From NCBI RefSeq assembly GCF_015160855.1, contig NZ_CP063373.1, positions 6,386,001-6,450,000 on the forward strand: a stretch of 64,000 nt of DNA. Reading direction: 5' to 3'. Positions within the stretch are counted from its first letter, which is position 1. Every line of letters starts with the position of its first letter. The notes under the pieces were generated by a model, which was not told the DNA's origin, ran no database searches, and was given only the letters and a program-made list of their open reading frames with translations. This document shows, piece by piece, positions 8,450 to 17,722 of the stretch. The stretch comes from Streptomyces ferrugineus. Its GTDB lineage: Bacteria > Actinomycetota > Actinomycetes > Streptomycetales > Streptomycetaceae. The translations under genes were made by a program, and so were the position numbers.

Positions 8450-9433
8450 TCATCGCCCCGGCCGGGGTGCGAAGTACGCCAGTGCGGCACCCGCCACCAG
8501 CGCGAGGCCCTGGGCCATCTGCTGCCAGAACGTCGGCACGTTCAGCAGGGTGAGGCCGTTCTGCAGGCCGCCGAGGAAGAGCACACCGGCCAGAACGCCC
8601 AGGATCGAGCCGGAGCCGCCGGTGAGCGCGACCCCGCCCACCAGCACGGCGGTGAGCACGGCCAGTTCGAAACCGGCGCCTGAGGTCCCGGCGACCACAC
8701 TGTCGAGCACCGACGCCTTGATGGCTCCGGACAGGGCGGCGGCGATGCCCGTGACCACGAACAGGGCGAACGGCGTACGGCGGATGTTGATGCCGGACAG
8801 GTGGGCGGCCTCCCTGTTGACGCCGATGGCGAACACGTGGCGTCCGGCCGGGGCGAGGGCCAGGAACAGAGCGCCCGCGGCCAGGACGATCGCGGCGACG
8901 ACGACAGGCGCGGCGATCCCGGCGACCCGCGCCCCGCCCAGCCAGGCGAAGCCGGAGCCGAAGCCGCTCAGGGGCAGCGGGAACAGCTGCTGCGCCAGAC
9001 CCCGTACCGCGGTAAGCATGCCGAGGGTGACGATGAACGGCGACAGGCCGAGGTAGCAGCACAGCAGGCCGTTCACGGCGCCCACCGCGGCCCCGGCGGC
9101 CAGCGCCCCCAGCACCGCGACGGCGGGCGACTGGTGTTGCGGTCCGGCCAGCCATCCCGCGACCAGCCCGCCGAGGGCCAGCGTGGAGCCGACCGACAGG
9201 TCGAGGTAGCCGCTGATGACGAGCAGGGCGAGCGGTACGGCGACGATGGCCAGGGTGGCGGCGTCGGTGGCGATGCCGCTCAGGTTGGCCGGGTTGAGGA
9301 AGCTGCCCGTGGAGACCTGGAAGACCAGCACCATCGCGGCGAGCACGGCGATCAGGGGGTGGCGTCGTACGGCGGTCAGGCCTCCCGTGGCCAGGACGCG
9401 CGGGTGGGGCAGGACGCGGTCGGCGGTGGTCAT
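8450..9433 (-). CDS. Ribose-type sugar ABC transporter permease
   Basis: A 327-residue membrane protein with about eight to ten hydrophobic helices, of the RbsC/XylH family (BPD_transp_2). Typical segments are SGYLDLSVGSTLALGGLVAG near residue 75, YLGLSPFIVTLGMLTAVRGL, and ALTGGSGSILGVLAGVLFLG near the end. Its start overlaps the stop of the ATPase gene (ATGA at 9430-9433), so both are translated together. With the upstream ATPase and lipoprotein it makes a complete importer. Confidence 0.9.
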   Translation of the reverse strand: MTTADRVLPHPRVLATGGLTAVRRHPLIAVLAAMVLVFQVSTGSFLNPANLSGIATDAATLAIVAVPLALLVISGYLDLSVGSTLALGGLVAGWLAGPQHQSPAVAVLGALAAGAAVGAVNGLLCCYLGLSPFIVTLGMLTAVRGLAQQLFPLPLSGFGSGFAWLGGARVAGIAAPVVVAAIVLAAGALFLALAPAGRHVFAIGVNREAAHLSGINIRRTPFALFVVTGIAAALSGAIKASVLDSVVAGTSGAGFELAVLTAVLVGGVALTGGSGSILGVLAGVLFLGGLQNGLTLLNVPTFWQQMAQGLALVAGAALAYFAPRPGR

Positions 9434-10974
9434 GCTGCTCCTTCGGCGGACGCGGAGGCGGCGTCGGTGTCGGGGCCGGTGTCGTGCACGGCCGACAGCA
9501 GGGCTTCTTCTGTCAGGTCGGCGCCGCAGAGTTCGCCGATGATCCGGCCGCCGGCGACGATCAGGCAGCGGTCGGCGAGGGCGACGATCTCCTCGGGGTC
9601 GCTGGAGGCGAACAGCACACCCGTGCCCTGTTCGGCGGCGAGGGAGGACACCACCCGGTAGATCTCCTGCCGTGCGCCGACGTCCACTCCCTGCGTCGGC
9701 TCGTCCAGCAGCAGCGCCTCCACGTGCCGGGCCTCGTTGATCCACCTCCCGAGGACGAGCTTTTGCTGGTTGCCGCCGGAGAACGCGGCGGCCGGGAGCC
9801 CCGGTCGGTCGGGGCGCAGCCCCACACCCGCGGCCACGGTGGCGAAGAGGCGCCGCTCGGCGCCCAGCGCCCGGAGGCCGGAGCGGGCGAGGGGGCGGAT
9901 GGCGGGCAGCAGCACGTTGTCGTGCGCGCTGAGTGCCGGGAACAGGCCCTGTGCGCGCCGGTCGGCCGGCACCAGGGCGATCCCTGCGGCGAGCGCGTCG
10001 GCGGGCCTGGCCGGGGCCACGGTGCGCTCCCCGAGCCGGATCGTTCCGCCCGAGGCGCGGCGCCTGCCGAACAGGGTCTCCAGCAGGCGGGTACGGCCGG
10101 AGCCGATGAGGCCGAACAGCCCGAGACGCTCTCCTTCGGCGACCGTGAGGCTGACGGGTCCGAAGCCGGGGCCGCGCAGGCCGTCGACGACAAGCCGGGG
10201 CGGGCCGGGTGTGCGCCCGGGGCCGCGTGCGGGCTCCTCGGCCTCCTCGGGGGGCCGGCCGGCGATCGCCGCGACCAGTTCGCCTCGGGTGTGTCCCGCC
10301 ACCGCGGAGTGGTGGGCGACGCGGCCGTCGCGCAGCACGGTCACCGCGTCCGCGAGCCGCTCGACCTCCGACAGCAGGTGGGTGACGTAGACGATGGCCA
10401 GTCCCTGGGCGCGCAGGTCCTCGACCCGCCCGGCCAGGGCGTCGCTCTCCGCGCCGGACAGTGCCGCGGTCGGCTCGTCCAGGACCAGCACGCGGGCGCT
10501 GCGGCTGAGCGCCTTGGCGATCTCCACCAGCTGCCGCTGTCCCATGGGCAGGTCGCCCACGCGGTCGCGGGGGGAGCACGTGGCGGCCACCCGCTTCAGC
10601 AGCTCGGCGGCGGCCCCGTCCTGGGCGCGCCGGTCGATGAGGCCGCGGCGGGTCCACTCCTGGCCGAGGAAGATGTTCTCCGCCACCGTCAGGTTGTCGA
10701 CCACGCTCAGCGTCTGGAAGATGATCGCGACGCCCGCCGCGATCGAGTCGCGAGGGCTGAGGCGGGCGTACGGCGTTCCGCTGATCTCGATCGTGCCGGA
10801 GTCCGGCGGGAAGGCGCCGCCCAGGCACTTGATGAGGGTGGACTTCCCGGCGCCGTTGTGGCCGAGCAGGGCGTGCACCTGCCCAGCGGTGACGGTGAGA
10901 TCCACGTCGTCCAGGGCCCTGACTCCGCCGAAGGACTTGGTCAGTCCGCGGATGCGAAGGTTCGTGACCGTCAT
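9430..10974 (-). CDS. Ribose-type ABC transporter ATP-binding protein (two ATPase domains)
   Basis: A 514-residue RbsA/XylG-like ATPase with two nucleotide-binding halves. The first has Walker A GHNGAGKST (38-46), signature LPMGQRQLVEIAKAL and Walker B VLVLDEPTAAL. The second has a degenerate P-loop (LIGSGRTRLLETL), signature FSGGNQQKLVLGRW and Walker B ALLLDEPTQGVD. This asymmetry is normal for the carbohydrate CUT2 group. The ATG at 10974 was chosen because the ABC domain begins immediately after it; the frame runs on upstream only antisense to the binding-protein gene. Confidence 0.92.
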   Translation of the reverse strand: MTVTNLRIRGLTKSFGGVRALDDVDLTVTAGQVHALLGHNGAGKSTLIKCLGGAFPPDSGTIEISGTPYARLSPRDSIAAGVAIIFQTLSVVDNLTVAENIFLGQEWTRRGLIDRRAQDGAAAELLKRVAATCSPRDRVGDLPMGQRQLVEIAKALSRSARVLVLDEPTAALSGAESDALAGRVEDLRAQGLAIVYVTHLLSEVERLADAVTVLRDGRVAHHSAVAGHTRGELVAAIAGRPPEEAEEPARGPGRTPGPPRLVVDGLRGPGFGPVSLTVAEGERLGLFGLIGSGRTRLLETLFGRRRASGGTIRLGERTVAPARPADALAAGIALVPADRRAQGLFPALSAHDNVLLPAIRPLARSGLRALGAERRLFATVAAGVGLRPDRPGLPAAAFSGGNQQKLVLGRWINEARHVEALLLDEPTQGVDVGARQEIYRVVSSLAAEQGTGVLFASSDPEEIVALADRCLIVAGGRIIGELCGADLTEEALLSAVHDTGPDTDAASASAEGAA

Positions 10975-10982
10975 GGCGCGGC

Positions 10983-12017
10983 CTACGCGTTCTGGGCGAG
11001 CAGCGCGTCGATCTTCGCGGTGTCGCCGCGCTGCACGAGCGCGATCGGCACCTGGACGCTGGGGTTGGCCTTGCCCGCGGCGACCGCGCGCGGGACGTCG
11101 ACGATGGCGGCCGCGATGTCGTTCGGGGCGAGGGCCGCGGAGGCGCGGTAGAAGGTGCCCTGCTTGACGGCGAGGAGGGAGGGGGCGGAACCGTCCTGTC
11201 CGCCGACGAAGGTCCGGGCGTCGTCCTGGGCGCGGCCGACCTGCTGGAGCGCCTTGAACCCGCCGTACGCGGCCGCGTCCGTGACGCCGAGGATCATGTT
11301 CAGGTCGGGGTGCTTGGCGAGGATCGCCTTCGCCTTCGACAGCCCGGTGTCGGGGTCGATGGCCTGCTCCTGTGCGACCACGTCGACGCCGGGGGCCAGC
11401 TTGGTGAACGCGTCGACCATGCCCTTGGTGCGCTCGCGGCCCAGTTCGATGGTGCTGTCGGTGAGAAAGGCGATCTTGCCCTTGCCGTTCAGGGCCTGCT
11501 CGGCCCACTTCGCCGCCGCCTCGCCCAGCAGGGTTCCGCCCTTGCGGAAGCTGAACTGGATGTCGGCGCTCTGGTGCTCCAGCGAACCGCCGTACGTCAC
11601 CCAGATCAGGCCCGCGTCCAGGGCCCGCTTGGCGATCGGTTCGGCGGCCTGGAAGACCATCGGGAACGACACGATCGCCGGGACCTTTTGGGCGACCCAG
11701 GTGTTGAGGTTGCTGGCCTGAGTGTCGGAGTTGGCGTTGTCGCTCGTTGTGAGCATGGAGAGGCCGTGCTTCTTCGCCCGGGCCGAGGACAGCTTCACCA
11801 GCGTCGAGTACAGCGGGAGCTGGGAGAAGGGGTAGTCCAGCCCGATCTTCGTCAGCTTCGTCCCGCCCGAGGCGGAGGACTTCGCGGACGCGGACGCGCT
11901 CTCCGGCGCCGAGCAGCCGGCCGCGGTCAGCGCCGTGGTGGCGACGGCGGCGCCGGAGAGGGCGAGGAACTGTCTGCGCGAGGCCGACGGGCGGGCGGTG
12001 GATCCGGGGGTCATCAT
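10983..12017 (-). CDS. Sugar-type ABC transporter substrate-binding lipoprotein
   Basis: A 344-residue binding protein of the RbsB/periplasmic-binding-protein 4 family. The N-terminus combines a twin-arginine motif (SRRQFLALSG, residues 13-22) with a lipobox LTAAGC (Cys35), so it is probably exported by Tat and lipid-anchored. A Ser/Ala-rich linker (36-52) precedes the sugar-binding fold (KIGLDYPFSQLPLYSTLVKL). First gene of the four-gene operon, 8 nt from the ATPase gene. A GAAGAGG ribosome site precedes the ATG pair. The ligand is unknown. Confidence 0.9.
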   Translation of the reverse strand: MMTPGSTARPSASRRQFLALSGAAVATTALTAAGCSAPESASASAKSSASGGTKLTKIGLDYPFSQLPLYSTLVKLSSARAKKHGLSMLTTSDNANSDTQASNLNTWVAQKVPAIVSFPMVFQAAEPIAKRALDAGLIWVTYGGSLEHQSADIQFSFRKGGTLLGEAAAKWAEQALNGKGKIAFLTDSTIELGRERTKGMVDAFTKLAPGVDVVAQEQAIDPDTGLSKAKAILAKHPDLNMILGVTDAAAYGGFKALQQVGRAQDDARTFVGGQDGSAPSLLAVKQGTFYRASAALAPNDIAAAIVDVPRAVAAGKANPSVQVPIALVQRGDTAKIDALLAQNA

Positions 12018-12250
12018 GGTGGGCCTCTTCGAGGGATGTGCCCGCGAGCCGCGGGCGTCCGGTGGTGCGAAAAGGAAAGACCCGGGGCGCGCCGCGCCGC
12101 CATCCGTACAAATACCGATCGGGTGCGGTGGCGTCGCCCTGCGGCGGCGATCCGGTTACGGAGCGGTGAAGACCTTGCCGGAAGAGGGCCCCGCCCATAT
12201 CGTTGGGGCCCAAACGACCCTTGGGATCCCGGGCCACTCCGGAGGCTCGC

Positions 12251-13267
12251 ATGCTCAGCCACCACCAGGTCGCGGCGGCCACCCGCATCGGGATGCTCAC
12301 CCGCGAACCCGACACCGTGTCCGCCGGCGCCGAGGCACTGCGCGAACTCGCCCGCGCCCTCCCGCTGGACGCGGCGACACTGCTCGCCATCGACCCGTTC
12401 ACCGGCGACCACGTCCAGGTGGCGGGCATCGGCTACACCGCCGAAAGGTCCCAGGCCCTGGCCGCCGAGTTCGTCGCGACCCCGTGGTACCGCAACGTCG
12501 TGCACCAGGAGCTGCCGCCGTCCATCTCCGAGGACACCGACGGCGTCGGCCCCCGCTTCCGGCACGGCTGGTTCTACGCCGAGCGGGTACGCCCCGCCGG
12601 GTTCCGCGACGGAGTGACGGGCGCGCTGCGCCACCATGGCCGCCTCGTGGGCCTGGTGCACCTCTCCACGGAGAACGCGGGCGCCTACGACACCGACGCG
12701 CGCCGTCTGCTCGCCTCCGTCATGCCGGCCCTCGCGGCGCTCGCCGACCCGGTGCCGCAGGCCGCCGACCTGAACGACGTGGCCGAGGCGAGCGCCACGA
12801 GTCTGGTGACGGACGGTGGAGTGATCGACGTACCCGGCAGGGACCGCGTCCGGGTCCTGCGCGACGAGGCGTTCCGGCCGCTGCTGCGGGCCTTCGCCGA
12901 CACGGGCGGCCGGCGGCTTCGCCTGCTGTGGCCGGTGGAGGGCGGCTGGCACCGCGTCACCCTCCACCGGAAGCAGTCCGTACGGAGCCTCGTGGCGGAC
13001 GCCGTGCTCGTGGTCGAGACACCCACCGAGCTGCCGTACGGGCTCAGCCCCAGGGAACTGGAGGTACTGACCCGGGCAGCCCTGGGACAGACCAACCAGG
13101 CCATCGCGCAGGCGCTGTTCCTGTCCCCGCGGACCGTCCACACCCATGTGGAGCACCTGCTGCGCAAGACCGGTGTCGCCTCCCGCGCCGAGGCCACGGC
13201 CCTCGCTGTCCGTGACGGTCTGCTGCGCCCGGCCCCGGACCATCTGGCCCGCTTCGTCGAGCGGTGA
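12251..13267 (+). CDS. LuxR-family transcriptional regulator
   Basis: A 338-residue one-component regulator. The last 65 residues are a LuxR/FixJ DNA-binding domain (LSPRELEVLTRAALGQTNQA, then LFLSPRTVHTHVEHLLRKTG). The first 240 residues resemble a GAF-like sensory region and contain no phospho-acceptor pocket that I recognise. The ATG at 12251 has GGAGG six bases upstream. It is divergent from the importer/amidohydrolase operon across 233 bp, so it probably controls that operon and possibly itself. Confidence 0.85.
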   Translation: MLSHHQVAAATRIGMLTREPDTVSAGAEALRELARALPLDAATLLAIDPFTGDHVQVAGIGYTAERSQALAAEFVATPWYRNVVHQELPPSISEDTDGVGPRFRHGWFYAERVRPAGFRDGVTGALRHHGRLVGLVHLSTENAGAYDTDARRLLASVMPALAALADPVPQAADLNDVAEASATSLVTDGGVIDVPGRDRVRVLRDEAFRPLLRAFADTGGRRLRLLWPVEGGWHRVTLHRKQSVRSLVADAVLVVETPTELPYGLSPRELEVLTRAALGQTNQAIAQALFLSPRTVHTHVEHLLRKTGVASRAEATALAVRDGLLRPAPDHLARFVER

Positions 13268-13305
13268 CCGGGCCGTCCGGCGCCGGGCGCGCCGTACAAG
13301 ACGGA

Positions 13306-14253
13306 CTACACGGTCATCGCCTCCACCCGCCGCATGACCTCGCGGCAGAACGCCCCGACCCCCTCGGGATCGTCGATGAACTGGTTCGGCTTGACGCAGA
13401 AGGTGGTGAAGCCGAGCTCCAACTGCTCGGGGATGGAGGCGAGGGCCGCACCGAGGTCCGCCGGTGAGTGGTCGTCGGGGAAGCGGGCCTGGGTCCCGCC
13501 GATCATCTCCAGCTCGGCGATGTCGCGTCCGGCCCCGGTCATCGCGTCCTTGAGCGCCTGCAGGTCCTCGGGCGTGGGCCGGCCGAGCGGGTGGAAGCCG
13601 TGGCCGTACCGCACCAGCCGCCGCAGGACGGGGCCGTGCAGGCGCTGCCCGCCGAACCACAGCCGCGGGCCTTCGGGGCGGTACGCCCTGGGCTCGAAGT
13701 AGACGTCCCGGAACGGATAGTGGTCGCCGTCGTGGGAGATCGGGGAGGGCCCCCACGACTTCGCCCAGACCTGAAGGTGTTCGTCGAGCAGCCGCCCCCG
13801 CCTTTCGAACGGTACGCCCAGCGCCTCGTACTCGTCCCTGCTCCAGCTCACGGTGGGCTGCACCAGGAGCCGCCCCTCGCTGATCAGGTCCAGGGTGCCG
13901 AGTTCGCGGGCGAGCACCAGCGGGTGCCGCAGCGGCGCGAGGACCGCCGCGGCGGCCAGCCGCAGCCGGGAGGTGACCGAAGCGATGGCGGCGAGCAGGA
14001 TCAGCGAGCTCGGCCAGGGGGTGTACGGGTCCTGGTTGCCGGGGAGGGCGTAGTCGCGCGGGTTGCCCATGATGCCGGCGGCCGCGGCGTCCGGCCCGAG
14101 GACGATGTGCTCGCTGACCATGACGGCGTCGAAGCCGGCGTCCTCGGCCTCGCGGGCCCACCGCACGGCGGCGGGCAGGTCGGCCCGGCCGCCGGTCAGC
14201 GTCCAGTTCTCGCTCAGCACGAGGAGCATGCGGGGAGGGGTGGAGGTGGGCAT
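13306..14253 (-). CDS. Luciferase-like (LLM) F420/FMN-dependent oxidoreductase
   Basis: A 315-residue member of the bacterial-luciferase-like superfamily, with the TIM-barrel landmarks WAREAEDAGFDAVMVSEHIV (residues 31-50), LAAIASVTSRLRLAAAAVLA, RHPLVLARELGTLDLISEGR and EALGVPFERRGRLLDEHLQV. Actinomycete members of this type commonly use F420. It converges on the LuxR gene with about 40 nt between stops. GAAGGAA precedes the ATG. The substrate is unknown. Confidence 0.88.
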   Translation of the reverse strand: MPTSTPPRMLLVLSENWTLTGGRADLPAAVRWAREAEDAGFDAVMVSEHIVLGPDAAAAGIMGNPRDYALPGNQDPYTPWPSSLILLAAIASVTSRLRLAAAAVLAPLRHPLVLARELGTLDLISEGRLLVQPTVSWSRDEYEALGVPFERRGRLLDEHLQVWAKSWGPSPISHDGDHYPFRDVYFEPRAYRPEGPRLWFGGQRLHGPVLRRLVRYGHGFHPLGRPTPEDLQALKDAMTGAGRDIAELEMIGGTQARFPDDHSPADLGAALASIPEQLELGFTTFCVKPNQFIDDPEGVGAFCREVMRRVEAMTV

Positions 14254-14388
14254 GTCCGTACTTCCTTCAGTTGTCGAGGTGCTGCTGGGGGTCAGAGGTC
14301 ACGGGGTGCCCGAACGATGGGAGTGGGGCGGTGGGCCGTTCAACTGCGACGGACAGACCGAGGAGAGCGCGCGCCCGGCGATCGATCC

Positions 14389-14520
14389 GTCACCGAAGCC
14401 GAGAAGCTCGGCGGCGTCCCGATCCGCCGGGACCGGATCGCGGCCGTGGCGAATATCCACCCGGCCGCGTCCGCGGTGCGGCAGCACCTGGAGAACTCCA
14501 TGCTGCGCGAGTCCGACCCG
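14389..14520 (+). pseudogene. MarR-family regulator, N-terminal remnant
   Basis: Forty-four codons read VTEAEKLGGVPIRRDRIAAV and ASAVRQHLENSMLRESDP, the dimerisation helix at the start of a MarR-type regulator; the winged helix is missing. The expected start codon is GTC, so translation would need an upstream start. After position 14520 the similarity stops abruptly. A deletion remnant. Confidence 0.5.
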
Positions 14521-15197
14521 CCGTGCTCCAGCGCGTCGAAGAGACTCTGCTTGGCAGGGTGCTGGCGCAGGACGCCTCCGCCTTCTCCGCACCCGCCGCT
14601 TCCGCGACCACCGATCCGGCCTCCAGGGCGACGGGTCGCGGGCAGCGGCAACCCCGAGTGCGTGTCGGGCGACTTCCGGGTCGAAGTCGTGCTGGACGGT
14701 CAGCGGCGCCTGGGCGTACGGGACGAGGAAGAGGATGGTCGGGGCCGGCTCCGTCTGTTCCCGGGAGACGGTCTGCTTGTCCACACGGATCACCTGCCTG
14801 CGAGGGCATGTTCGTTTCGACCCAAACGAGTTTCGCCCCTCATGGTGGGGTGGAGGCATCCGTTTGACAAGGGGCAGAAGTACGGATGGCGCCCGCGGCT
14901 CAGCTCCTTACCCTGCCGTGCCCTGCCCCCCCCCCCGGAACCCCCGCCCCCGCTCCGTCAAGCGTGAGGTGAAGTTCTCGGACATGCGCGGCCGTTGGTC
15001 ATGTGGAAGCTGGGCGAGGTCGCACCTGGAGAGACCGCTCCGGTACGTCGGCACGGTCGAGCGGACTCGACTCCGTCGTGTGAGGGAAGACCGGCACGGG
15101 CACGCGAGGCCCTCGGTACCTCACTCACGACTCGGTTCGACCATCGGCTCACGGACGACCGCGACGCCTCCCGTCCAACGACGGAGACCGCCCTGAC
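14521..15197. other. Non-coding or decayed region
   Basis: About 680 bp without a supportable gene. Several frames are open on both strands, but they change register relative to codon bias and match nothing I recognise. A run of ten C residues occurs at 14929-14938. Probably the decayed remainder of the MarR gene and its neighbours. Confidence 0.5.
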
Positions 15198-15386
15198 ATG
15201 GCGCTCGCCCTGTACTCCAGCGACGACGACAGTGAGACGTGGAAGGTCCTCAACGTCATCGCGACCGGCGGCCGGCAGGGCGGCAGCGCGGGCGCGATCG
15301 GAAGGAACGTCGCCACGGCGAACACGTACAAGCAGGTGGATCCCCTCTGGGAGCCGTACGTCCGGGCTGCTGCCGCCGGACGCTGA
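15198..15386 (+). CDS. Hypothetical 62-residue protein or gene fragment
   Basis: Reads MALALYSSDDDSETWKVLNV and QGGSAGAIGRNVATANTYKQ, ending VDPLWEPYVRAAAAGR. Composition and codon use look like a real, soluble actinomycete protein, unlike neighbouring frames, but the ribosome site is weak (GGAG eleven bases upstream). I do not recognise it. It may be the end of a larger lost gene, as it sits in a decayed stretch. Confidence 0.3.
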   Translation: MALALYSSDDDSETWKVLNVIATGGRQGGSAGAIGRNVATANTYKQVDPLWEPYVRAAAAGR

Positions 15387-15672
15387 TCCGAGGCGGCGCG
15401 GGGCCGAGGAGCCGGCGTGTCGCACCTCAGCCCCGGGCCATCGCGACCGCCGTCGTCTCAAGGACGAGGAGGTCCGCGAGGTCGGGGCCTCGGCCCGTGC
15501 GCGAGAAGGCCGCACTCCTCCGCTGCGTCCGCCCAGATGTGGGAGCGACGGACTGCCGGTCGAAGGTCGCGAACGAACCGTGATCATGACGGCCACGAGC
15601 GCTGTCGGCCGGCGGCTGACGGGCTCCGCCGGCCACCGGCGGAGCCCATTGTGGTCTTCCGAGCGGTCGTCA

Positions 15673-17688
15673 TCAGTCCGCCGTCTGTGTCGCGTCGGTC
15701 GTCACCCTCCGCAGGAGCGGCTTGCTGCAGCCGATCGCGGCGAACATGGCCAGCGCGCCGATGACCACGCAGACGGCGAGTTGGACCGCACCGGAGGTGT
15801 TCATCGAGACCCCGGCCAGCTGGTTCAACTGGTACGCGCCGTAGACGCCCATCGCGGTGGTGCCGCCGGCCAGGACGGCCAGGGGGAGGACCGTCTCGCG
15901 GACCCGCGCCCGGTTCAGCACCCTCAGCGGGGTTCCGGCCAGTCGCAGCAGGCCGTAGACGCGGCGCCGGTCGAGGACGTTCGCGGCGGCGGTCAGCCCG
16001 GCGGAGGCGGCCGCGACGAGGAAACTCATGACCAGGGTGGCGATGCCGACCACGGCGACACGGTCCGCGATCACGTTGTCCGGGGCGCTCACGTAGTCCT
16101 GGGTGAACGGCAGTTGGCCCGCCCCGAGGGGAGTCAGCGCGGTGACGGCCGTGTCCACCTGGTCCTGGCCCCCGGAGACGTGGGCGATCAGGCCCGAGTT
16201 GCCGCCCAGCACATTGTCGAAGTCGTCCTCGGAGGGGACGCTGACGGTGGCGGTGACGCCCGCTTCGCGCAGCAGGGTACGGGCCTCGGTGGCCGTGTGC
16301 CGGGCGGCGGCGCTGTCCGCGGCCACCACGGCCACCTGGCCGTGGTTGGCGGAACCGTCGATGTCGAGCCCGATGACGGAGAAGAAGCCGGCCACGAATC
16401 CGGCCAGGACCAGGCCGCTGACGGTGCGCCAGGCGCCGCGCGGGTCATCGCTGAGCCGGCGGGCCGCCAGCAGGGTCGCCGGGCGGCGGGCGAAGCGGCC
16501 CGCGATCCGGCCCAGCCGGTCCACGACCCACGGGCCGAACAGCCAGAACGCGCCGTAGAACAGCGCCAGTAGGGCGATCAGCTGCTGGGTCTTGAGCTGG
16601 CCGCCCTGCGTGGAGATCAGGACGTAGCCCAACACCACGGCGAACAGCACGAGGCGGATCATGCGGGTGCGGCGCGGATCGGCCTGCTGGGCGACGCCCA
16701 GGGGGGAGGTGGCCACTTGGCGCAGCGTCGACACGGCGCTGACGGTGATGAGCGCGGTGACCGCCGCCACCACCGCCGCGAGCCAGGGCAGGCCCACCCA
16801 CAGCTGGCCGGTGTACCAGCGGCCGATGCCGTAGGGAATCCGTGCGAGGGCGGGCAGCAGGGCCGCGTAGGCGAGGGCGCCCGTCAGTGCTCCGGCCGCG
16901 CCCACGGCCGCCGACTCCGCGGCGGTCATCGCGAGGATCTGCCGCGGGGTGGCCCCGGCCAGCCGCAGCGCGGCGAGCCGCTGCTCACGCCGGGCGGCGC
17001 CGAGTCGCCCGGCCGCCGCTGCCAGCACGACAACGGGCGCCACCAGCAGCGTCACACCCATCACCGCCGTCTGCTGGTCGCTGCCGGTGAAGATGCTCGG
17101 CTTGGGCTTGGGCGCGGAGAACCCGGCGATGTGGGCCCGCTCGGTCTGCCCCTCGTCGAACCAGTTGCCGCCGCCGGCCGCCTTGGACACCGCCGGGTCG
17201 GACGGCGCCCGGCCCACCACGGCCACCAGCTCGTCCGGGGAGGCGAGTCCGGCCGCGCCGATGGTGCCGTAGGACGCCGGCTTCGGGAAGCGGTCGGCCA
17301 ACTGGCTCGCCGGCAGCTGGTGAATCAACTCCGCCAGCGCTGGGGAGAGGTACACCTCGCCCTTCTTCGGGAAGGCGCTCAGACCGGGCGGGGCGGGGGT
17401 CGCCGCGCGGCCGGGCAGCTGGGACAGCGACACCACGGAGACGACGTCGTGGCGGACGTACGTCGTGGCCAGGGCCTGGACGGCGGTCGCACGCTCGGCG
17501 GACACGGCGGCCGGTGTGCGCCAGGTCGTGTGGTCGGCGCGGACGCCGGAGCCGAGGGTGGCGGCGACCATCACCAGCAGCACGAAGGCGCCGACGGCGG
17601 CGCCGGCCGCGAGCAGGTGGCTCTGCAGGCCGCGGCGCCCGGAGGACCGGGTCAGGTGCCAGGTCAGGGGCAGGACGGGGGAACGCAT
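15673..17688 (-). CDS. FtsX-like ABC transporter permease
   Basis: A large (671-residue) membrane protein with an N-terminal helix, an extracytoplasmic domain of about 190 residues, then helices grouped in two FtsX-type modules (VTLLVAPVVVLAAAAGRLGA with RREQRLAALRLAGATPRQIL; later GIATLVMSFLVAAASAGLTA with RRRVYGLLRLAGTPLRVLNR). This double-FtsX arrangement is typical of actinomycete antimicrobial-peptide or lipoprotein-type exporters. GGAG stands six bases before the ATG at 17688 but touches the ATG at 17694, so the inner start is preferred. It follows its ATPase by 34 nt. Confidence 0.87.
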   Translation of the reverse strand: MRSPVLPLTWHLTRSSGRRGLQSHLLAAGAAVGAFVLLVMVAATLGSGVRADHTTWRTPAAVSAERATAVQALATTYVRHDVVSVVSLSQLPGRAATPAPPGLSAFPKKGEVYLSPALAELIHQLPASQLADRFPKPASYGTIGAAGLASPDELVAVVGRAPSDPAVSKAAGGGNWFDEGQTERAHIAGFSAPKPKPSIFTGSDQQTAVMGVTLLVAPVVVLAAAAGRLGAARREQRLAALRLAGATPRQILAMTAAESAAVGAAGALTGALAYAALLPALARIPYGIGRWYTGQLWVGLPWLAAVVAAVTALITVSAVSTLRQVATSPLGVAQQADPRRTRMIRLVLFAVVLGYVLISTQGGQLKTQQLIALLALFYGAFWLFGPWVVDRLGRIAGRFARRPATLLAARRLSDDPRGAWRTVSGLVLAGFVAGFFSVIGLDIDGSANHGQVAVVAADSAAARHTATEARTLLREAGVTATVSVPSEDDFDNVLGGNSGLIAHVSGGQDQVDTAVTALTPLGAGQLPFTQDYVSAPDNVIADRVAVVGIATLVMSFLVAAASAGLTAAANVLDRRRVYGLLRLAGTPLRVLNRARVRETVLPLAVLAGGTTAMGVYGAYQLNQLAGVSMNTSGAVQLAVCVVIGALAMFAAIGCSKPLLRRVTTDATQTAD

Positions 17689-17722
17689 CGGCATCTCCGC
17701 TGAGAAGGGCTGAGGGGAAGGG

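Noticed and set aside
9430..12429. A 999-codon frame joining the ATPase with upstream sequence
   Set aside because: The upstream part is out of frame with the real binding-protein gene and Arg/Pro-rich; the ATPase starts at 10974.
14299..14859. A 186-codon minus-strand frame before the LLM oxidoreductase gene
   Set aside because: It overlaps the MarR remnant on the other strand, and its Arg-rich middle does not look coding. A short stretch (PTILFLVPYAQAPLTVQHDF) looks protein-like but I could not assign it.
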